DNA from: Virgibacillus halotolerans
Lineage (GTDB): Bacteria > Bacillota > Bacilli > Bacillales > Amphibacillaceae
Assembly: GCF_016908515.1 (NCBI RefSeq)
Contig: NZ_JAFBEA010000003.1
Coordinates: 415,061 to 479,060, forward strand
DNA length: 64,000 bases
Direction of reading: 5' to 3'
The notes below the pieces were generated by a model. That model ran no database searches, was not told the DNA's origin, and saw nothing but the letters and a program-made list of their open reading frames with translations. Made by a program: the position numbers and the translations under genes. The number at the start of each line of letters is the position of its first letter. The first letter of the stretch is position 1. Of the stretch, positions 44,244 to 53,354 are shown piece by piece.

Positions 44244-45008
44244 TTAACGGATAAATCTACCTAGTATACCGAACACAACAAGAATCCCTAAAATAACCCA
44301 TATGATATTTTTCTTTAGTTTTGGTGATATGCGTCTTTTATTCCAGCGATTGGGATCAAATTGGATGGAATGATCGTCCTGTCTCCTTACGTTTCTCCAT
44401 GGTGAAAAGCCTACTACGCTTTTCGTTAATACAAGTGGCGCCAAAACAAACCCACCGATAAAGCCAAACACATGTGCATAGATGTTGATACCTGGACGGA
44501 GGAAAGTCATCACCAACCCAATAATAAAAATCGTCATTACAATTTGACCATTTGCCGGGTCGATTAAATGCTTACGGAACGAGATCATAAATACATAGAT
44601 GCCAAACAGACCAAAAATGGCACCGGATGCCCCGACATGAGAATAGCTAGGCGGCGCGATAAGCAGAGCAGCAATGTTGCCAATTAAGCCAGCACCGAAA
44701 TAGGCAACTATAAATTTTGTTTTTCCTAGCATCTGTTCCAAAGCGGGTCCAAATAAAACAAGGGAGAATGAGTTAAATAAGGCGTGCGTTAATCCGCCAT
44801 GTAAAAATATCGGGGTGATCAAGCGCCAATATTCTCCCTCACTAATCAGATAATTATTACCTACTCCCCAGTTAAACAAATCATGAGCCAATGGCAACTG
44901 GAGGAAATCGATGAACAGCCATAAAACCAAGTGGATAATGACTAACGCGCTGACAAGCGGATAGTACCGGATAAATTCTTTTACACTGCGTTCGTTTCTA
45001 ATAAACAT
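44244..45008 (-). CDS. Rhomboid family intramembrane serine protease (YdcA-like)
   Basis: A 254-residue membrane protease with six helices. The catalytic Ser128 is in GASGAIFG and His179 in YAHVFGFIGGF; the HGGLTHALFN loop near 70-79 is also typical. It cleaves membrane proteins within or near the bilayer; targets unknown. The short basic C-terminal tail ends in another hydrophobic stretch. GGGGG precedes ATG 45008. It sits where B. subtilis has ydcA, transcribed away from acpS. Confidence 0.9.
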   Translation of the reverse strand: MFIRNERSVKEFIRYYPLVSALVIIHLVLWLFIDFLQLPLAHDLFNWGVGNNYLISEGEYWRLITPIFLHGGLTHALFNSFSLVLFGPALEQMLGKTKFIVAYFGAGLIGNIAALLIAPPSYSHVGASGAIFGLFGIYVFMISFRKHLIDPANGQIVMTIFIIGLVMTFLRPGINIYAHVFGFIGGFVLAPLVLTKSVVGFSPWRNVRRQDDHSIQFDPNRWNKRRISPKLKKNIIWVILGILVVFGILGRFIR

Positions 45009-45132
45009 AGGAATCCCCCTGCAGGAAATTTTTTATTTTAGATCATAACGGGTATGATTAGTATAAGTAGTTAAATAGATCATATGAATGGATACAACAT
45101 TTTCTGATTTTCAAAAGAAGGGTAGAAAAAAG

Positions 45133-45504
45133 ATGATCAAAGGTATTGGAATAGATATCATTGAATTAAACCGAATTAAAAAAAGTATAGAGAAAAATAA
45201 TCGTTTCGCTAATCGAATTTTAACACAAAATGAAACGACAGTGTTTAATGAGTTACCAACCGAGCGAAGGAAAATTGAATATCTCGCTGGCAGGTTTGCT
45301 GCAAAGGAAGCATTTGCTAAAGCAACTGGCACGGGTATTGGCGCATTAAGCTTTCAACATATAGAGATCATAGCAGGAGAAAACGGCGCCCCTGTATTAA
45401 AAGCAAAGGGATATGAAAAGGATAGCATCTTTATTTCTATTACACATAGTCATGACTATGCAGTTGCCCAAGTTGTTATCGAAGTGAAAGAAGGAAATGC
45501 ATAA
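45133..45504 (+). CDS. acpS: Holo-[acyl-carrier-protein] synthase
   Basis: A 123-residue phosphopantetheinyl transferase that loads 4'-phosphopantetheine from CoA onto acyl carrier protein. Magnesium-binding Asp8 in GIGIDIIEL and Glu in RFAAKEAFAKATGTGIG; SITHSHDYAVA near the C terminus. ATG 45133 matches the conserved N terminus; the site AAGAAGGG upstream is moderate. It is followed by the NAD(P)HX repair gene. Confidence 0.95.
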   Translation: MIKGIGIDIIELNRIKKSIEKNNRFANRILTQNETTVFNELPTERRKIEYLAGRFAAKEAFAKATGTGIGALSFQHIEIIAGENGAPVLKAKGYEKDSIFISITHSHDYAVAQVVIEVKEGNA

Positions 45505-45551
45505 ATGGTAAGGTTGTCTCATATATTTTAGTGCGGGCAGGAGGGAACGAA

Positions 45552-47069
45552 ATGTATATTGTCACCGCAAAAGAAATGTACGATATCGATGATTATACAA
45601 TTGGTGAAATAGGTGTGGACGGCAAGTTGTTAATGGAAAATGCCGGGAGAGCAATTAGTGAGAAGGTCGAAGCGATCATTGAAAAGTCCAATTCGATCCG
45701 GGTTCTGGCGGGAGCGGGAAACAATGGTGGTGATGGATTTGTTATCGCGCGGACATTACGTAACAAAGGGTATGTAGCAGATATCATCCAAGTTGTCCCA
45801 AATGAAAAGATTACCGGTGACGCACTATATCACAAACAAATCTATGAAAAAATTTATGGTAAAGTGTCGTTGCTAGGTGATGTGGATGGCCTGCAGGATC
45901 TCGTGAATCATGCGGATATTGTGGTCGATGCAATGATAGGGATCGGTATGAAAGGGAAATTACGTGAAAGAGAAGCGGCTATTGTTAGTCTGTTAAATCA
46001 ATCAAAAGCGCTTGTTATTGCAGTGGATATTCCATCCGGATTACCAGCTGACGAGGGTATAACAGATTTTACAGCGGTACAGGCTGACCATACAATTGTT
46101 GTAGGAGCACCGAAAATGAGTGCATTTCTTCAACATACCGCATCCTTTTATGGCATCTGGAAAAGTGTGGAAATTGGCATTCCACCACAGTTTTTTCAAA
46201 CAATCGCGAATCGGTACGTATGGACGGATGATCAGTTTAAGCGGAAAATGCCTATTCGAAGTCGCTACGCTCACAAAGGAGACCATGGTAGGGGAATGGT
46301 TATTGGCGGCAGTTCAGAGATGCCGGGTGCATTGCTTATGGCAATAAAAGCAGCATTAAAAGCTGGATCGGGCTTAATTACTGCTGGTACTTCCGAAAAG
46401 GTAAGACAAATGATTGCCTCGGAGTGTGTAGAAGCAATGTATAAGACGATTTCGGCTAAGGATGGCTGGTTAACCAACAGTACCCCTCTATCAGTGAATG
46501 CTTATGACGCGATCGCGATTGGCATTGGGATGGGACGAAATCCGGAAACTGAGGAATTGGTGAAGCGTGTGATAGAGGAGGCAGCATGTCCCCTAATTAT
46601 TGATGGAGATGGATTGACACATGTGAAAACTCACGGGGAGACGCTTAAGAAAAGGAAACACCCGACAATTGTGACGCCACATCCCGGGGAAATGGCCATG
46701 CTGCTTGATATTTCTATTGCAGCACTTTTAACATCACCTTTTCATTATTCGGCCCTATTTGCAAAACAATATGGTGTGTTTGTTGTATTAAAAGGAGCAT
46801 ATACGATCATTACTGAGCCCTCGGGACAGCAGGCCGTGAGTCTTACCGGCAACCCGGGCCTTGCCAAGGGTGGCAGTGGAGACGTACTCACGGGGGTCAC
46901 GCTTGCGATGGTCATGCAGGATCAAAGTATATTCCAGGCTCTTAGCAACGCATGTTACGTTCATGGTAAAGCTGCAGATATAGCAGTAGCAGCTAACCAT
47001 TCCTATTATGATCTCCTGGCAACTGATGTGATCCATTATATTTCACAAGTATATCGTACGATTTCTTGA
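45552..47069 (+). CDS. nnrD: Bifunctional NAD(P)HX epimerase / ADP-dependent dehydratase
   Basis: A 505-residue metabolite-repair enzyme. The N-terminal YjeF_N epimerase domain (1 to about 210; GAGNNGGDGFVIARTL, VDAMIGIGMKG, AVDIPSGLPADEG) interconverts the R and S forms of hydrated NAD(P)H. The C-terminal ribokinase-like dehydratase (about 225 to the end; ITAGTSEKV, TPHPGEMA, TGNPGLAKGGSGDVLTG) restores NAD(P)H. ATG 45552 follows GGAGGG. It follows acpS by 47 bp and is inserted between acpS and ydcC relative to B. subtilis. Confidence 0.93.
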   Translation: MYIVTAKEMYDIDDYTIGEIGVDGKLLMENAGRAISEKVEAIIEKSNSIRVLAGAGNNGGDGFVIARTLRNKGYVADIIQVVPNEKITGDALYHKQIYEKIYGKVSLLGDVDGLQDLVNHADIVVDAMIGIGMKGKLREREAAIVSLLNQSKALVIAVDIPSGLPADEGITDFTAVQADHTIVVGAPKMSAFLQHTASFYGIWKSVEIGIPPQFFQTIANRYVWTDDQFKRKMPIRSRYAHKGDHGRGMVIGGSSEMPGALLMAIKAALKAGSGLITAGTSEKVRQMIASECVEAMYKTISAKDGWLTNSTPLSVNAYDAIAIGIGMGRNPETEELVKRVIEEAACPLIIDGDGLTHVKTHGETLKKRKHPTIVTPHPGEMAMLLDISIAALLTSPFHYSALFAKQYGVFVVLKGAYTIITEPSGQQAVSLTGNPGLAKGGSGDVLTGVTLAMVMQDQSIFQALSNACYVHGKAADIAVAANHSYYDLLATDVIHYISQVYRTIS

Positions 47070-47127
47070 TAGATGCAGTGATAAAGTTCCCCTTTGTTGA
47101 ATGTATTGAGACAAGGGAGATATGTTC

Positions 47128-48144
47128 ATGAAGAAAAAGATTGGTATTTGGGTTGTCCTTGCTTTTGGTTTAATTCTGGTGTTGACCGCATGTGGTGAAA
47201 AGTCACAGGAACAAGTGGTTGAAAAGCTGGAGAATAACATGGAAGCAATGGATGGATATAAAGCAAAAGCTGAAATGGATATGAACACTGGCGATGCACC
47301 GCAAAAGTTTAACATTGACACGTGGTATAAGAAAAAAGATTTCTACCGGGTGGCTTTATCGGATAACCAGGATAAAAAGAGCAATCAAATCATTTTAAAA
47401 AATGAAGATGGTGTATTTGTGCTCACGCCAGCATTGGAGAAAAGCTTTAAGTTTCAAACAGAATGGCCGGAAAACAGCAGTCAGCCATATTTATACCAGT
47501 CACTCGTAAACGATGTGGTCAGTGACAAAGATGCGGCATTTGAAGCAACTGACAAGCATTATATCTTTAAAACGAAAACGAATTATCAAAGCAATAACAA
47601 TTTGCCTTTCCAAGAAGTTTATTTTAACAAAAAGACATATACACCTGAATTGGTAAAAGTATTGGATAAAGACAAAAAGGTTTTAGTAGAAGTGAAGTTT
47701 TCAAGCTTTGATACGAAGCCAGGTTTTGAGAAAGACGATTTTACAATGGACAAAAATATGGCAAGCAGTGATGTCGATGCCCCTGTCTCCGGAGAGGAAA
47801 CAGATGATACATTAACCGTCTTATTCCCGGATTATATGGCAGGAGCAGAACTAGAGGAGAGAAAAGAAGTAGAAATTTCTGATGGCAAGCGGGTCATTCT
47901 AACCTTTTCCGGTGAGAAAAACTTTACGATTGTCGAAGAGAAAAGGGACGTTCAACCAACACTATCCTCTCCACAAGAGCTGAAGGGAGATATCGTGAAC
48001 TTAGGACACACGATCGCAGCACTTTCAGGTAATACACTCAAATGGACAAATGACGGCGTTGATTTTACTCTAGCAAGTGAAGAACTAACGAAGGAAGAAT
48101 TAGTTGAAGTAGCACAATCTGTCCAGCGTAAAGAAGCGAAATAA
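47128..48144 (+). CDS. ydcC: LolA-like outer-envelope lipoprotein YdcC
   Basis: A 338-residue lipoprotein: signal peptide with lipobox LTAC (Cys22), followed by a LolA/RseB-like half-barrel domain (LENNMEAMDGYKAKAEMDM, TWYKKKDFYRVAL). In spore formers YdcC-type proteins are made in sporulation but the role is unclear. AAGGGAG is 8 nt from ATG 47128 and only 2 nt from ATG 47122, so the shorter form is chosen. The position between acpS/nnrD and alr matches B. subtilis. Confidence 0.85.
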   Translation: MKKKIGIWVVLAFGLILVLTACGEKSQEQVVEKLENNMEAMDGYKAKAEMDMNTGDAPQKFNIDTWYKKKDFYRVALSDNQDKKSNQIILKNEDGVFVLTPALEKSFKFQTEWPENSSQPYLYQSLVNDVVSDKDAAFEATDKHYIFKTKTNYQSNNNLPFQEVYFNKKTYTPELVKVLDKDKKVLVEVKFSSFDTKPGFEKDDFTMDKNMASSDVDAPVSGEETDDTLTVLFPDYMAGAELEERKEVEISDGKRVILTFSGEKNFTIVEEKRDVQPTLSSPQELKGDIVNLGHTIAALSGNTLKWTNDGVDFTLASEELTKEELVEVAQSVQRKEAK

Positions 48145-48159
48145 CGTGAATAATTATGG

Positions 48160-48202
48160 AAAAGCAGACTCGCATGATGGAGAGGGGGTCTGCTTTTTAT
48201 TT
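48160..48202 (+). terminator. Terminator of ydcC
   Basis: AAAAGCAGAC / GTCTGCTTTT followed by TATTTT. Confidence 0.88.
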
Positions 48203-48219
48203 TGGGAAAATCATTTTTA

Positions 48220-48287
48220 GCAGTTAAAAAAGCATAACTACTTTCTTACTGCATAAGTGCAACTAAGGCATATGCCAAGTTTTCTAA
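48220..48287. repeat. Dispersed repeat family 1, copy b
   Basis: GCAGTTAAAAAAGCATAACT through AAGTGCAACTAAGGCATATG to CCAAGTTTTCTAA. Best match to copy a at 1245. Starts about 18 bp after the ydcC terminator T-run. Confidence 0.8.
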
Positions 48288-48404
48288 GAAATTATTAACA
48301 CTGTTATTTTAAGGCTGTTTTCTAAAAGATTGGGACCACACCCTTGGTTCTCCCCCACCGAAAAAAAGTTGTTTTTCTTAGTGATGGGTCTTAAAAGAAG
48401 GTAA

Positions 48405-48575
48405 AAACTGCGACGTAGGATCGGATCGATTTTCAAAAAGGTGTGCTCTTGCTGCCGTCCGGGATCGATCCGGGCGGATGCTTTCCGTAGGCACGGCCTC
48501 AGTCTCCTCGAGAAAACCACTCTGCGGGGTCTTCGGACACGTGCTATTCCCACTGGAGTCACCGCCTCCACTCAC
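48405..48575 (-). repeat. Dispersed repeat family 2, copy 4 (divergent subtype)
   Basis: AAAACTGCGACGTAGGATCG then GCTTTCCGTAGGCACGGCC, CTCCTCGAGAAAACCACTCT, GGGGTCTTCGGACACGTGCT, ATTCCCACTGGAGTC. Same subtype as the copy at 59467-59612. Confidence 0.75.
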
Positions 48576-48710
48576 CTGGACTAGTAAAGCGTTCTTTGTC
48601 ATTTCATTCAGCTAATGAATTCTGCTATTGGCAAACGCTATACCAGCATCCCGAATACACGGAGACTCCTGGGGGAGCAAAGGCATCGGTGAGACCCCGC
48701 AGTGCCTAAG

Positions 48711-48933
48711 GAGCCCACTGAAAAAGTGGTAGATTTTTAAAAATATTGCTTTTCACCTTAATCTAGCATCTCGAATATACGGAGACTCCTGCGGGAAGTA
48801 AGAGATCGACGAGACCCCGCAGGACGGTAGTCCGAGGAGACTCGACACTCGCCCGCGGAAAGCGCAGTATATTCGAAGATGCGATGGTAGATCCGCATAT
48901 TTTAGTGCTATATTTTACTTTTTCAGTGGCCTC
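48711..48933. mobile_element. 223-bp MITE-like element with 9-bp target duplication
   Basis: Ends GAGCCCACTGAAAAAGT and, inverted, GAGGCCACTGAAAAAGT (16 of 17 identical). It is flanked by perfect direct repeats GTGCCTAAG at 48702-48710 and 48934-48942. No transposase reading frame; about half the length is a second family 2 repeat. The parent insertion sequence is not in the window. Confidence 0.8.
48766..48882 (+). repeat. Dispersed repeat family 2, copy 6, inside the MITE-like element
   Basis: Inverted ends GCATCTCGAATATAC / GTATATTCGAAGATGC; core GGAGACTCCTGCGGGAAG, GAGACCCCGCAGGACGG, GCCCGCGGAAAGCGC. A complete copy. Confidence 0.85.
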
Positions 48934-49176
48934 GTGCCTAAGCACGAGGAGGCTCATCAGCCCCCCTGGAAAGCGAAGTGTATTCGGGATGCGGTCGCTT
49001 AAGTAACTTGTTCCATTATCAGCGTTACAGATCTATATGGATAGAAGTTACATCGCGTTTTATATCAATAGCAACAAAAGTATATGAAAATAACGCTAGG
49101 CGATTTCAATTTGACAGTGATCTCAGAAAGCGGAATAATAAGACATACACATTTATTAGAAAAGGAGCGCATTGTT

Positions 49177-50304
49177 GTGACAGATGGGATTTTTCGGGAC
49201 ACATGGGTAGAGATAGACTTGAATGCAATTGAATATAATATAAAAAGAATGAGAGAAACATTGCCCCAAGACACGAATATCATTGCTGTAATTAAAGCAG
49301 ATGCTTATGGTCATGGAAGCGTTCCAGTTGCCAGAACCGCACTGCAATCTGGCGCAAAAATGCTTGCTGTAGCACTGCTGGAGGAAGCACTTGTCCTACG
49401 TGAGGCCGGAATCGATGCACCGATATTGGTATTCGGCTGGGTGGCCCCTGAAGCAACGCAAATAGCTGCAGAAGCAGCTATCACTTTAACATTTTATCAA
49501 AAAGAATGGCTCCAGGAAGTAAATAAGTTGACGTTTAACAAAAAACTGAACCTGCATATGAAGTGGGATACTGGGATGGGCAGAGTCGGAATCCGTACAG
49601 AAAATGAATTAAAACAAGTTTTGGATGAATTAAATTGTAATCCAAGCATATATTTAACAGGAGTGTATACACATTTCGCTTCTGCAGATGATACGGACTT
49701 ATCTTATTTTAATGAGCAGCGGGCACGGTTTGAAAAATTATTAACCGAATTTAAACGGCTATGGCCACATCCGATTGATGTGCACATCGGCAATAGCGCG
49801 GCATCTTTACGATTACCAAAGGAAATGTATGATTATATCCGGTTTGGTATTTCTATGTATGGTTTATACCCGTCTAAAGCAGTGAAACAGGAAGAAAATA
49901 TTGCATTGAGACCAGCATTCTCCATGCATAGTAAACTGATTCATGTGAAGCGGGTACCCGCCGGTGAATCAATCAGTTATGGGGGGACATACCAAACGAC
50001 AACAGATGAATGGATTGGCACTATTCCGATTGGCTATGGAGATGGCTGGCTTCGTAAATTACAGGGGTTTTCGATTCTGATCGATGGGAAACCACAACAA
50101 ATTGTGGGAAGAATATGTATGGATCAGACAATGATACGTTTGGATAAAGATTATCCAGTAGGTACAAAGGTAACGTTAATTGGAAAGCAAGATCATGCAG
50201 TCATTGAAATGGATGATGTTGCAGATTACTTGGATACGATCAATTACGAAATACCATGCACGATTAACAAGCGAATCCCACGGATATATAAAGGGTCGCT
50301 TTAA
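49177..50304 (+). CDS. alr: Alanine racemase
   Basis: A 375-residue PLP enzyme converting L-alanine to D-alanine for peptidoglycan. PLP-lysine Lys40 in AVIKADAYGHG, catalytic Tyr268 in ISYGGTY of the C-terminal barrel, and MKWDTGMGRVGIR. The likely start is GTG 49177, 9 nt after AAAGGAG; an ATG at 49084 gives an unlikely extension. The upstream gap of more than 1 kb is filled with repeats. Confidence 0.93.
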   Translation: MTDGIFRDTWVEIDLNAIEYNIKRMRETLPQDTNIIAVIKADAYGHGSVPVARTALQSGAKMLAVALLEEALVLREAGIDAPILVFGWVAPEATQIAAEAAITLTFYQKEWLQEVNKLTFNKKLNLHMKWDTGMGRVGIRTENELKQVLDELNCNPSIYLTGVYTHFASADDTDLSYFNEQRARFEKLLTEFKRLWPHPIDVHIGNSAASLRLPKEMYDYIRFGISMYGLYPSKAVKQEENIALRPAFSMHSKLIHVKRVPAGESISYGGTYQTTTDEWIGTIPIGYGDGWLRKLQGFSILIDGKPQQIVGRICMDQTMIRLDKDYPVGTKVTLIGKQDHAVIEMDDVADYLDTINYEIPCTINKRIPRIYKGSL

Positions 50305-50421
50305 AAAGGCTATTGATCGTATGGAATAACCTAAATAATGTAAAGAACACTTCTTTCTACCACGAAAACAAATAATTAAACGACAAAATGATACTTTTTC
50401 GAAAAAAATTGTCAGAACCCT

Positions 50422-50456
50422 TTGCAAACCAGTGTATTCAATGATAGTATTGAATA
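50422..50456 (+). promoter_or_regulatory. mazEF promoter with inverted repeat over the -10
   Basis: -35 TTGCAA (50422-50427), 17 nt, -10 TAGTAT (50445-50450). ATTCAAT-GATAGT-ATTGAAT (50437-50456) is an inverted repeat spanning the -10, a plausible operator for autoregulation. Confidence 0.5.
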
Positions 50457-50595
50457 TGAATTTCGTGTGAAGTACGAGAGAGAAATAATATAATATTCAT
50501 CATGAAACCGATGATAAGGAAAACGAACTATCTATTGCTGAAATGGTGATTTGTTTTCTGGAATTCGTTCAACAGTTCGCGGAGGTGCTTAGGTT

Positions 50596-50880
50596 TTGTC
50601 AGAGAGCATACAAGAGATCTTAGTGAAAATACCAAAAAACTTGTTAAATGAGGTGGATGGATTAATGAAATATGAAAATAGTGACTTAAGTGATTTCATA
50701 TGTCAAGCAACAAGAAGCTTTTTAGAACATAAGAAAAATGAGCATATCCAACAAATTCATGAAACAATGCAGCGTGGTTATGAGGAAATGGGTCGCATTA
50801 ATCTTACAATTGCTTCAGAAGCTTTCCAGGCCGAAGAGGAGGCTGAAAACACCTTAGAGCGCTCTGTGATAGGGGTGTAA
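50596..50880 (+). CDS. mazE: MazE-type antitoxin (EndoAI)
   Basis: A 94-residue ribbon-helix-helix antitoxin: [36 protein letters not shown] forms the DNA-binding half; the Glu-rich C-terminal tail would wrap the toxin. TTG start at 50596, 8 nt after GGAGGTGC. It neutralises MazF by direct binding and lies 4 bp upstream of it. The position between alr and rsbR is as in B. subtilis (ndoAI). Confidence 0.9.
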   Translation: MSESIQEILVKIPKNLLNEVDGLMKYENSDLSDFICQATRSFLEHKKNEHIQQIHETMQRGYEEMGRINLTIASEAFQAEEEAENTLERSVIGV

Positions 50881-50884
50881 TAAT

Positions 50885-51244
50885 TTGATCGTTCAAAGAG
50901 GCGAAGTTTATTTCGCCGACTTATCCCCAGTCGTCGGATCGGAACAGGGTGGCGTGCGCCCAGTATTGATCCTGCAAAATGATATTGGAAATCGATTTAG
51001 TCCTACGGTTATTGTCGCTGCGATTACGGCTCAAATACAAAAGGCTAAACTTCCTACACATGTGGAAATAAACGCGAAACGATATGGATTTGATCGTAAT
51101 TCAGTTATTTTGCTGGAACAAATCCGAACACTAGATAAGCAACGATTAACAGATAAAATTACAAAACTAGATAATGGCATGATGAAAAAGATCGATCAGG
51201 CACTAGAAATAAGTTTGGGACTGAAAGATATGTATAGCCACTAA
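50885..51244 (+). CDS. mazF: MazF-type mRNA interferase (EndoA)
   Basis: A 119-residue endoribonuclease toxin, nearly identical in pattern to B. subtilis EndoA (which cuts single-stranded RNA at UACAU): [71 protein letters not shown]. The start is TTG 50885. Co-transcribed with mazE and followed by a terminator before rsbR. Confidence 0.95.
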   Translation: MIVQRGEVYFADLSPVVGSEQGGVRPVLILQNDIGNRFSPTVIVAAITAQIQKAKLPTHVEINAKRYGFDRNSVILLEQIRTLDKQRLTDKITKLDNGMMKKIDQALEISLGLKDMYSH

Positions 51245-51246
51245 GC

Positions 51247-51282
51247 AATACCCTTCTCTACTATATGCGGAAGGGTATTTTT
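51247..51282 (+). terminator. Terminator of mazEF
   Basis: AATACCCTTC / GAAGGGTATT then TTT; loop 13 nt. Confidence 0.8.
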
Positions 51283-51562
51283 GGTTCCTGGAAAAATATA
51301 ATATGTTTGCTATTTATTCTTTAAGCTGTCGATAGTCGCAAACAGACTAAAGTTCGACCGAATTCATGTTTACTCACCAGAATTTGAGTAAGCCCCACTC
51401 GAAAACTTCTCCAACTCACTCGGGTTTCATCATTTCTCCGCGCTTACTTAACGGCTTTCTTTATAAGACTAAGAGAATATATGTTACAATAACCCTATAA
51501 ATGACGTATTTAATAAATATACAAATATACGGGAAATATGACGAATTTAAGGGGGAAATCCA
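51283..51562. other. rsbR upstream region
   Basis: No gene or repeat. TACAAT at 51485-51490 could be a -10 but no good -35 is 16-18 nt upstream. Two related words, GAGTAAGCCCCACTCG and AACTCACTCGGGTTTC, lie near 51390-51430 without a clear fold. Confidence 0.4.
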
Positions 51563-52432
51563 ATGGATCAACAATTCAAAAGGATTGCAATTGAGCACAG
51601 TGATGCAATTGTACAAAGATGGCTTGAGGAAATCAATTCATTAAAAGAAGGCAATTACACAGCAAGTATTTCTGATGAACTATTTGAAAGTACAAACAGA
51701 GAATTTGTGAATGTTATTTTTACCAGTATTAAAAATCAAGGTTCTACTGCGGCTGTGGAGGAATTTTCAGAGAAAATTATCAATCTGGGCTGGCCTTTAA
51801 GCTATATTACAGATGGCTTACAGGTTTTCAGACGTGAAACAGTCGATTATATTCTTTCACAGTCAGATAAAGTGGATTCAGACTTTATTTCTAATGTACT
51901 AAAAAGTGTGGATTTATGGGTAGAGCCGCTTATTCGCCAATTGGTTAATGAGTATTCGGGAAGTTGGGAACATATTCTTTCCTTGCAACGTGTGGCATTG
52001 CAGGAACTATCTGCACCACTTATTCCTGTGATGGACAAGATTACCATCATGCCACTTGTCGGTACAATTGATACAGAACGGGCTAAATTAATTATGGAAA
52101 ATCTGCTTGAAGGTGCAATTAAACACAACTCTGAGGTAGTGCTGATGGATATTACGGGTGTTCCTGTCGTGGACACGATGGTAGCACATCACATTATACA
52201 GGCTGCTGAAGCTGTACGATTAATCGGTTCAACCTGCATCCTGGTTGGCATTCGTCCTGAGATTGCACAGACGATTGTAAATCTCGGTATTGACCTTGGA
52301 AAATTTCCAACAAAAAGCTCGCTACGAAAAGGGTTTAAAACGGCACTGGAAATTACAAATCGAAAAGTAATCGATCTGAAATCACAAGAAGAAGATGCTG
52401 AAAACTTAATGGGATCTTTAGATGGGGAGTGA
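51563..52432 (+). CDS. rsbR: Stressosome sensor RsbR
   Basis: A 289-residue scaffold and sensor of the sigma-B stressosome: N-terminal non-haem globin-like domain (1 to about 135), linker helix, C-terminal STAS domain. The two threonines phosphorylated by RsbT are conserved at the same numbers as in B. subtilis RsbRA, Thr171 (GTIDTERA) and Thr205 ([11 protein letters not shown]). Stress signals release RsbT from RsbR:RsbS complexes. AAGGGGG precedes ATG 51563. Overlaps the start region of rsbS. Confidence 0.95.
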   Translation: MDQQFKRIAIEHSDAIVQRWLEEINSLKEGNYTASISDELFESTNREFVNVIFTSIKNQGSTAAVEEFSEKIINLGWPLSYITDGLQVFRRETVDYILSQSDKVDSDFISNVLKSVDLWVEPLIRQLVNEYSGSWEHILSLQRVALQELSAPLIPVMDKITIMPLVGTIDTERAKLIMENLLEGAIKHNSEVVLMDITGVPVVDTMVAHHIIQAAEAVRLIGSTCILVGIRPEIAQTIVNLGIDLGKFPTKSSLRKGFKTALEITNRKVIDLKSQEEDAENLMGSLDGE

Positions 52433-52437
52433 GATAC

Positions 52438-52794
52438 ATGCGTATACCTATATTAAAGCTGCATCATTATCTACTTGTTTCCATTCAAACAGAAATAGAT
52501 GATCATACAGCGATACAGTTTCAGGAAGATTTGTTAAGTAAGATTCATAAAAGCGGATCATCAGGAGTGGTAATTGATCTAACGTCTGTGGAGATGATTG
52601 ATTCATTTATTGCAAAAGTTCTGGGTGATGTTGTAACAATGTCAGATCTTATGGGGGCGAAAGTAGTTTTAACGGGAATCCAACCAGCAGTAGCCATAAC
52701 ATTAATTGACCTTGGAATTCATATGAAAAATGTCCCAACTGCATTAAATTTAGAACAAGGTTTGACTAAACTTCATCAGGAATTGGGTGAATAG
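52438..52794 (+). CDS. rsbS: Stressosome antagonist RsbS
   Basis: A 118-residue single STAS domain protein that forms the stressosome core with RsbR. The phosphorylated serine is Ser56 ([14 protein letters not shown]), equivalent to Ser59 of B. subtilis. ATG 52438 has GGGGAG 8 nt upstream, within the last codons of rsbR; an in-frame GTG at 52429 lies on that site. It sequesters RsbT in unstressed cells. Confidence 0.93.
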   Translation: MRIPILKLHHYLLVSIQTEIDDHTAIQFQEDLLSKIHKSGSSGVVIDLTSVEMIDSFIAKVLGDVVTMSDLMGAKVVLTGIQPAVAITLIDLGIHMKNVPTALNLEQGLTKLHQELGE

Positions 52795-52796
52795 AA

Positions 52797-53198
52797 ATGA
52801 AACCACAATCCTGTGTAAACATAAAAAAAGAATGGGATATCGTTGGTGCAAGACAGCTGGGGCGCGAGATTGCAAAGAAAATCGGTTTTGGTATTGTGGA
52901 TCAGGCTCGAATAGCTACGGCAATCTCTGAATTAGCTAGAAATATATACTTATATGCGGAACAAGGGCAAATTTGTTTTGATGTAATTGACACGATGGAG
53001 CACAAAGGAATCTGTGTCACGGCAAATGATTCAGGGCCGGGAATAAGTGATATTGGACAAGTGATGCAAGACGGTTATACAACTTCCGGGGGACTTGGAG
53101 CAGGTTTACCTGGTGTAAAACGATTAATGGACGAGTTTGATCTAAAGTCAGTTGAGAATAAGGGAACCCAAATAAAGACAACGAAGTGGGTTAGATAG
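52797..53198 (+). CDS. rsbT: Switch kinase RsbT
   Basis: A 133-residue GHKL serine/threonine kinase. N box ELARNIYLYA, G1 DSGPGI and G2 TSGGLGAGLPGVKRLMDEF. It phosphorylates RsbR and RsbS under stress, then leaves to activate RsbU. It starts 2 bp after rsbS, coupled to it by a weak GGGTGA site. Confidence 0.93.
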   Translation: MKPQSCVNIKKEWDIVGARQLGREIAKKIGFGIVDQARIATAISELARNIYLYAEQGQICFDVIDTMEHKGICVTANDSGPGISDIGQVMQDGYTTSGGLGAGLPGVKRLMDEFDLKSVENKGTQIKTTKWVR

Positions 53199-53259
53199 CA
53201 CTATAAATACACCGAGAAATAGTTTGCGAACAATGCATCCCAGATGAAAAGAGCCTTTT

Positions 53260-53311
53260 GTCAAACAAAGGTTTTCGGCATGAAGGCTTGGCGATAAGCC
53301 AAGCCTTCTAA
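53260..53311. repeat. Dispersed repeat family 1, copy e, with 11-bp hairpin
   Basis: GTCAAACAAAGGTTTTCGGCATG then GAAGGCTTGGC-GATAA-GCCAAGCCTTC, a perfect 11-bp stem with 5-nt loop, then TAAATTT. It lies between rsbT and rsbU, which in B. subtilis are only a few bases apart. Confidence 0.75.
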
Positions 53312-53354
53312 ATTTAAGTGATTAACCTAGAGAAAAAGGTACAGGGGGAAAGTC

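Larger units (their letters stand above)
48646..48992 (+). repeat. Dispersed repeat family 2, copy 5, split by an insertion
   Basis: Outer copy with inverted ends GCATCCCGAATACAC (48646) and GTGTATTCGGGATGC (to 48992). Its core is interrupted after GAGACCCCGCAGTGCCTAAG by the 223-bp element at 48711-48933, then resumes with GTGCCTAAGCACGAGGAGGC. Confidence 0.85.

Noticed and set aside
48284..48957. Open frames of 64-95 codons in the ydcC-alr gap
   Set aside because: They lie within GC-rich family 2 repeats, have no ribosome sites and read in several overlapping frames on both strands.
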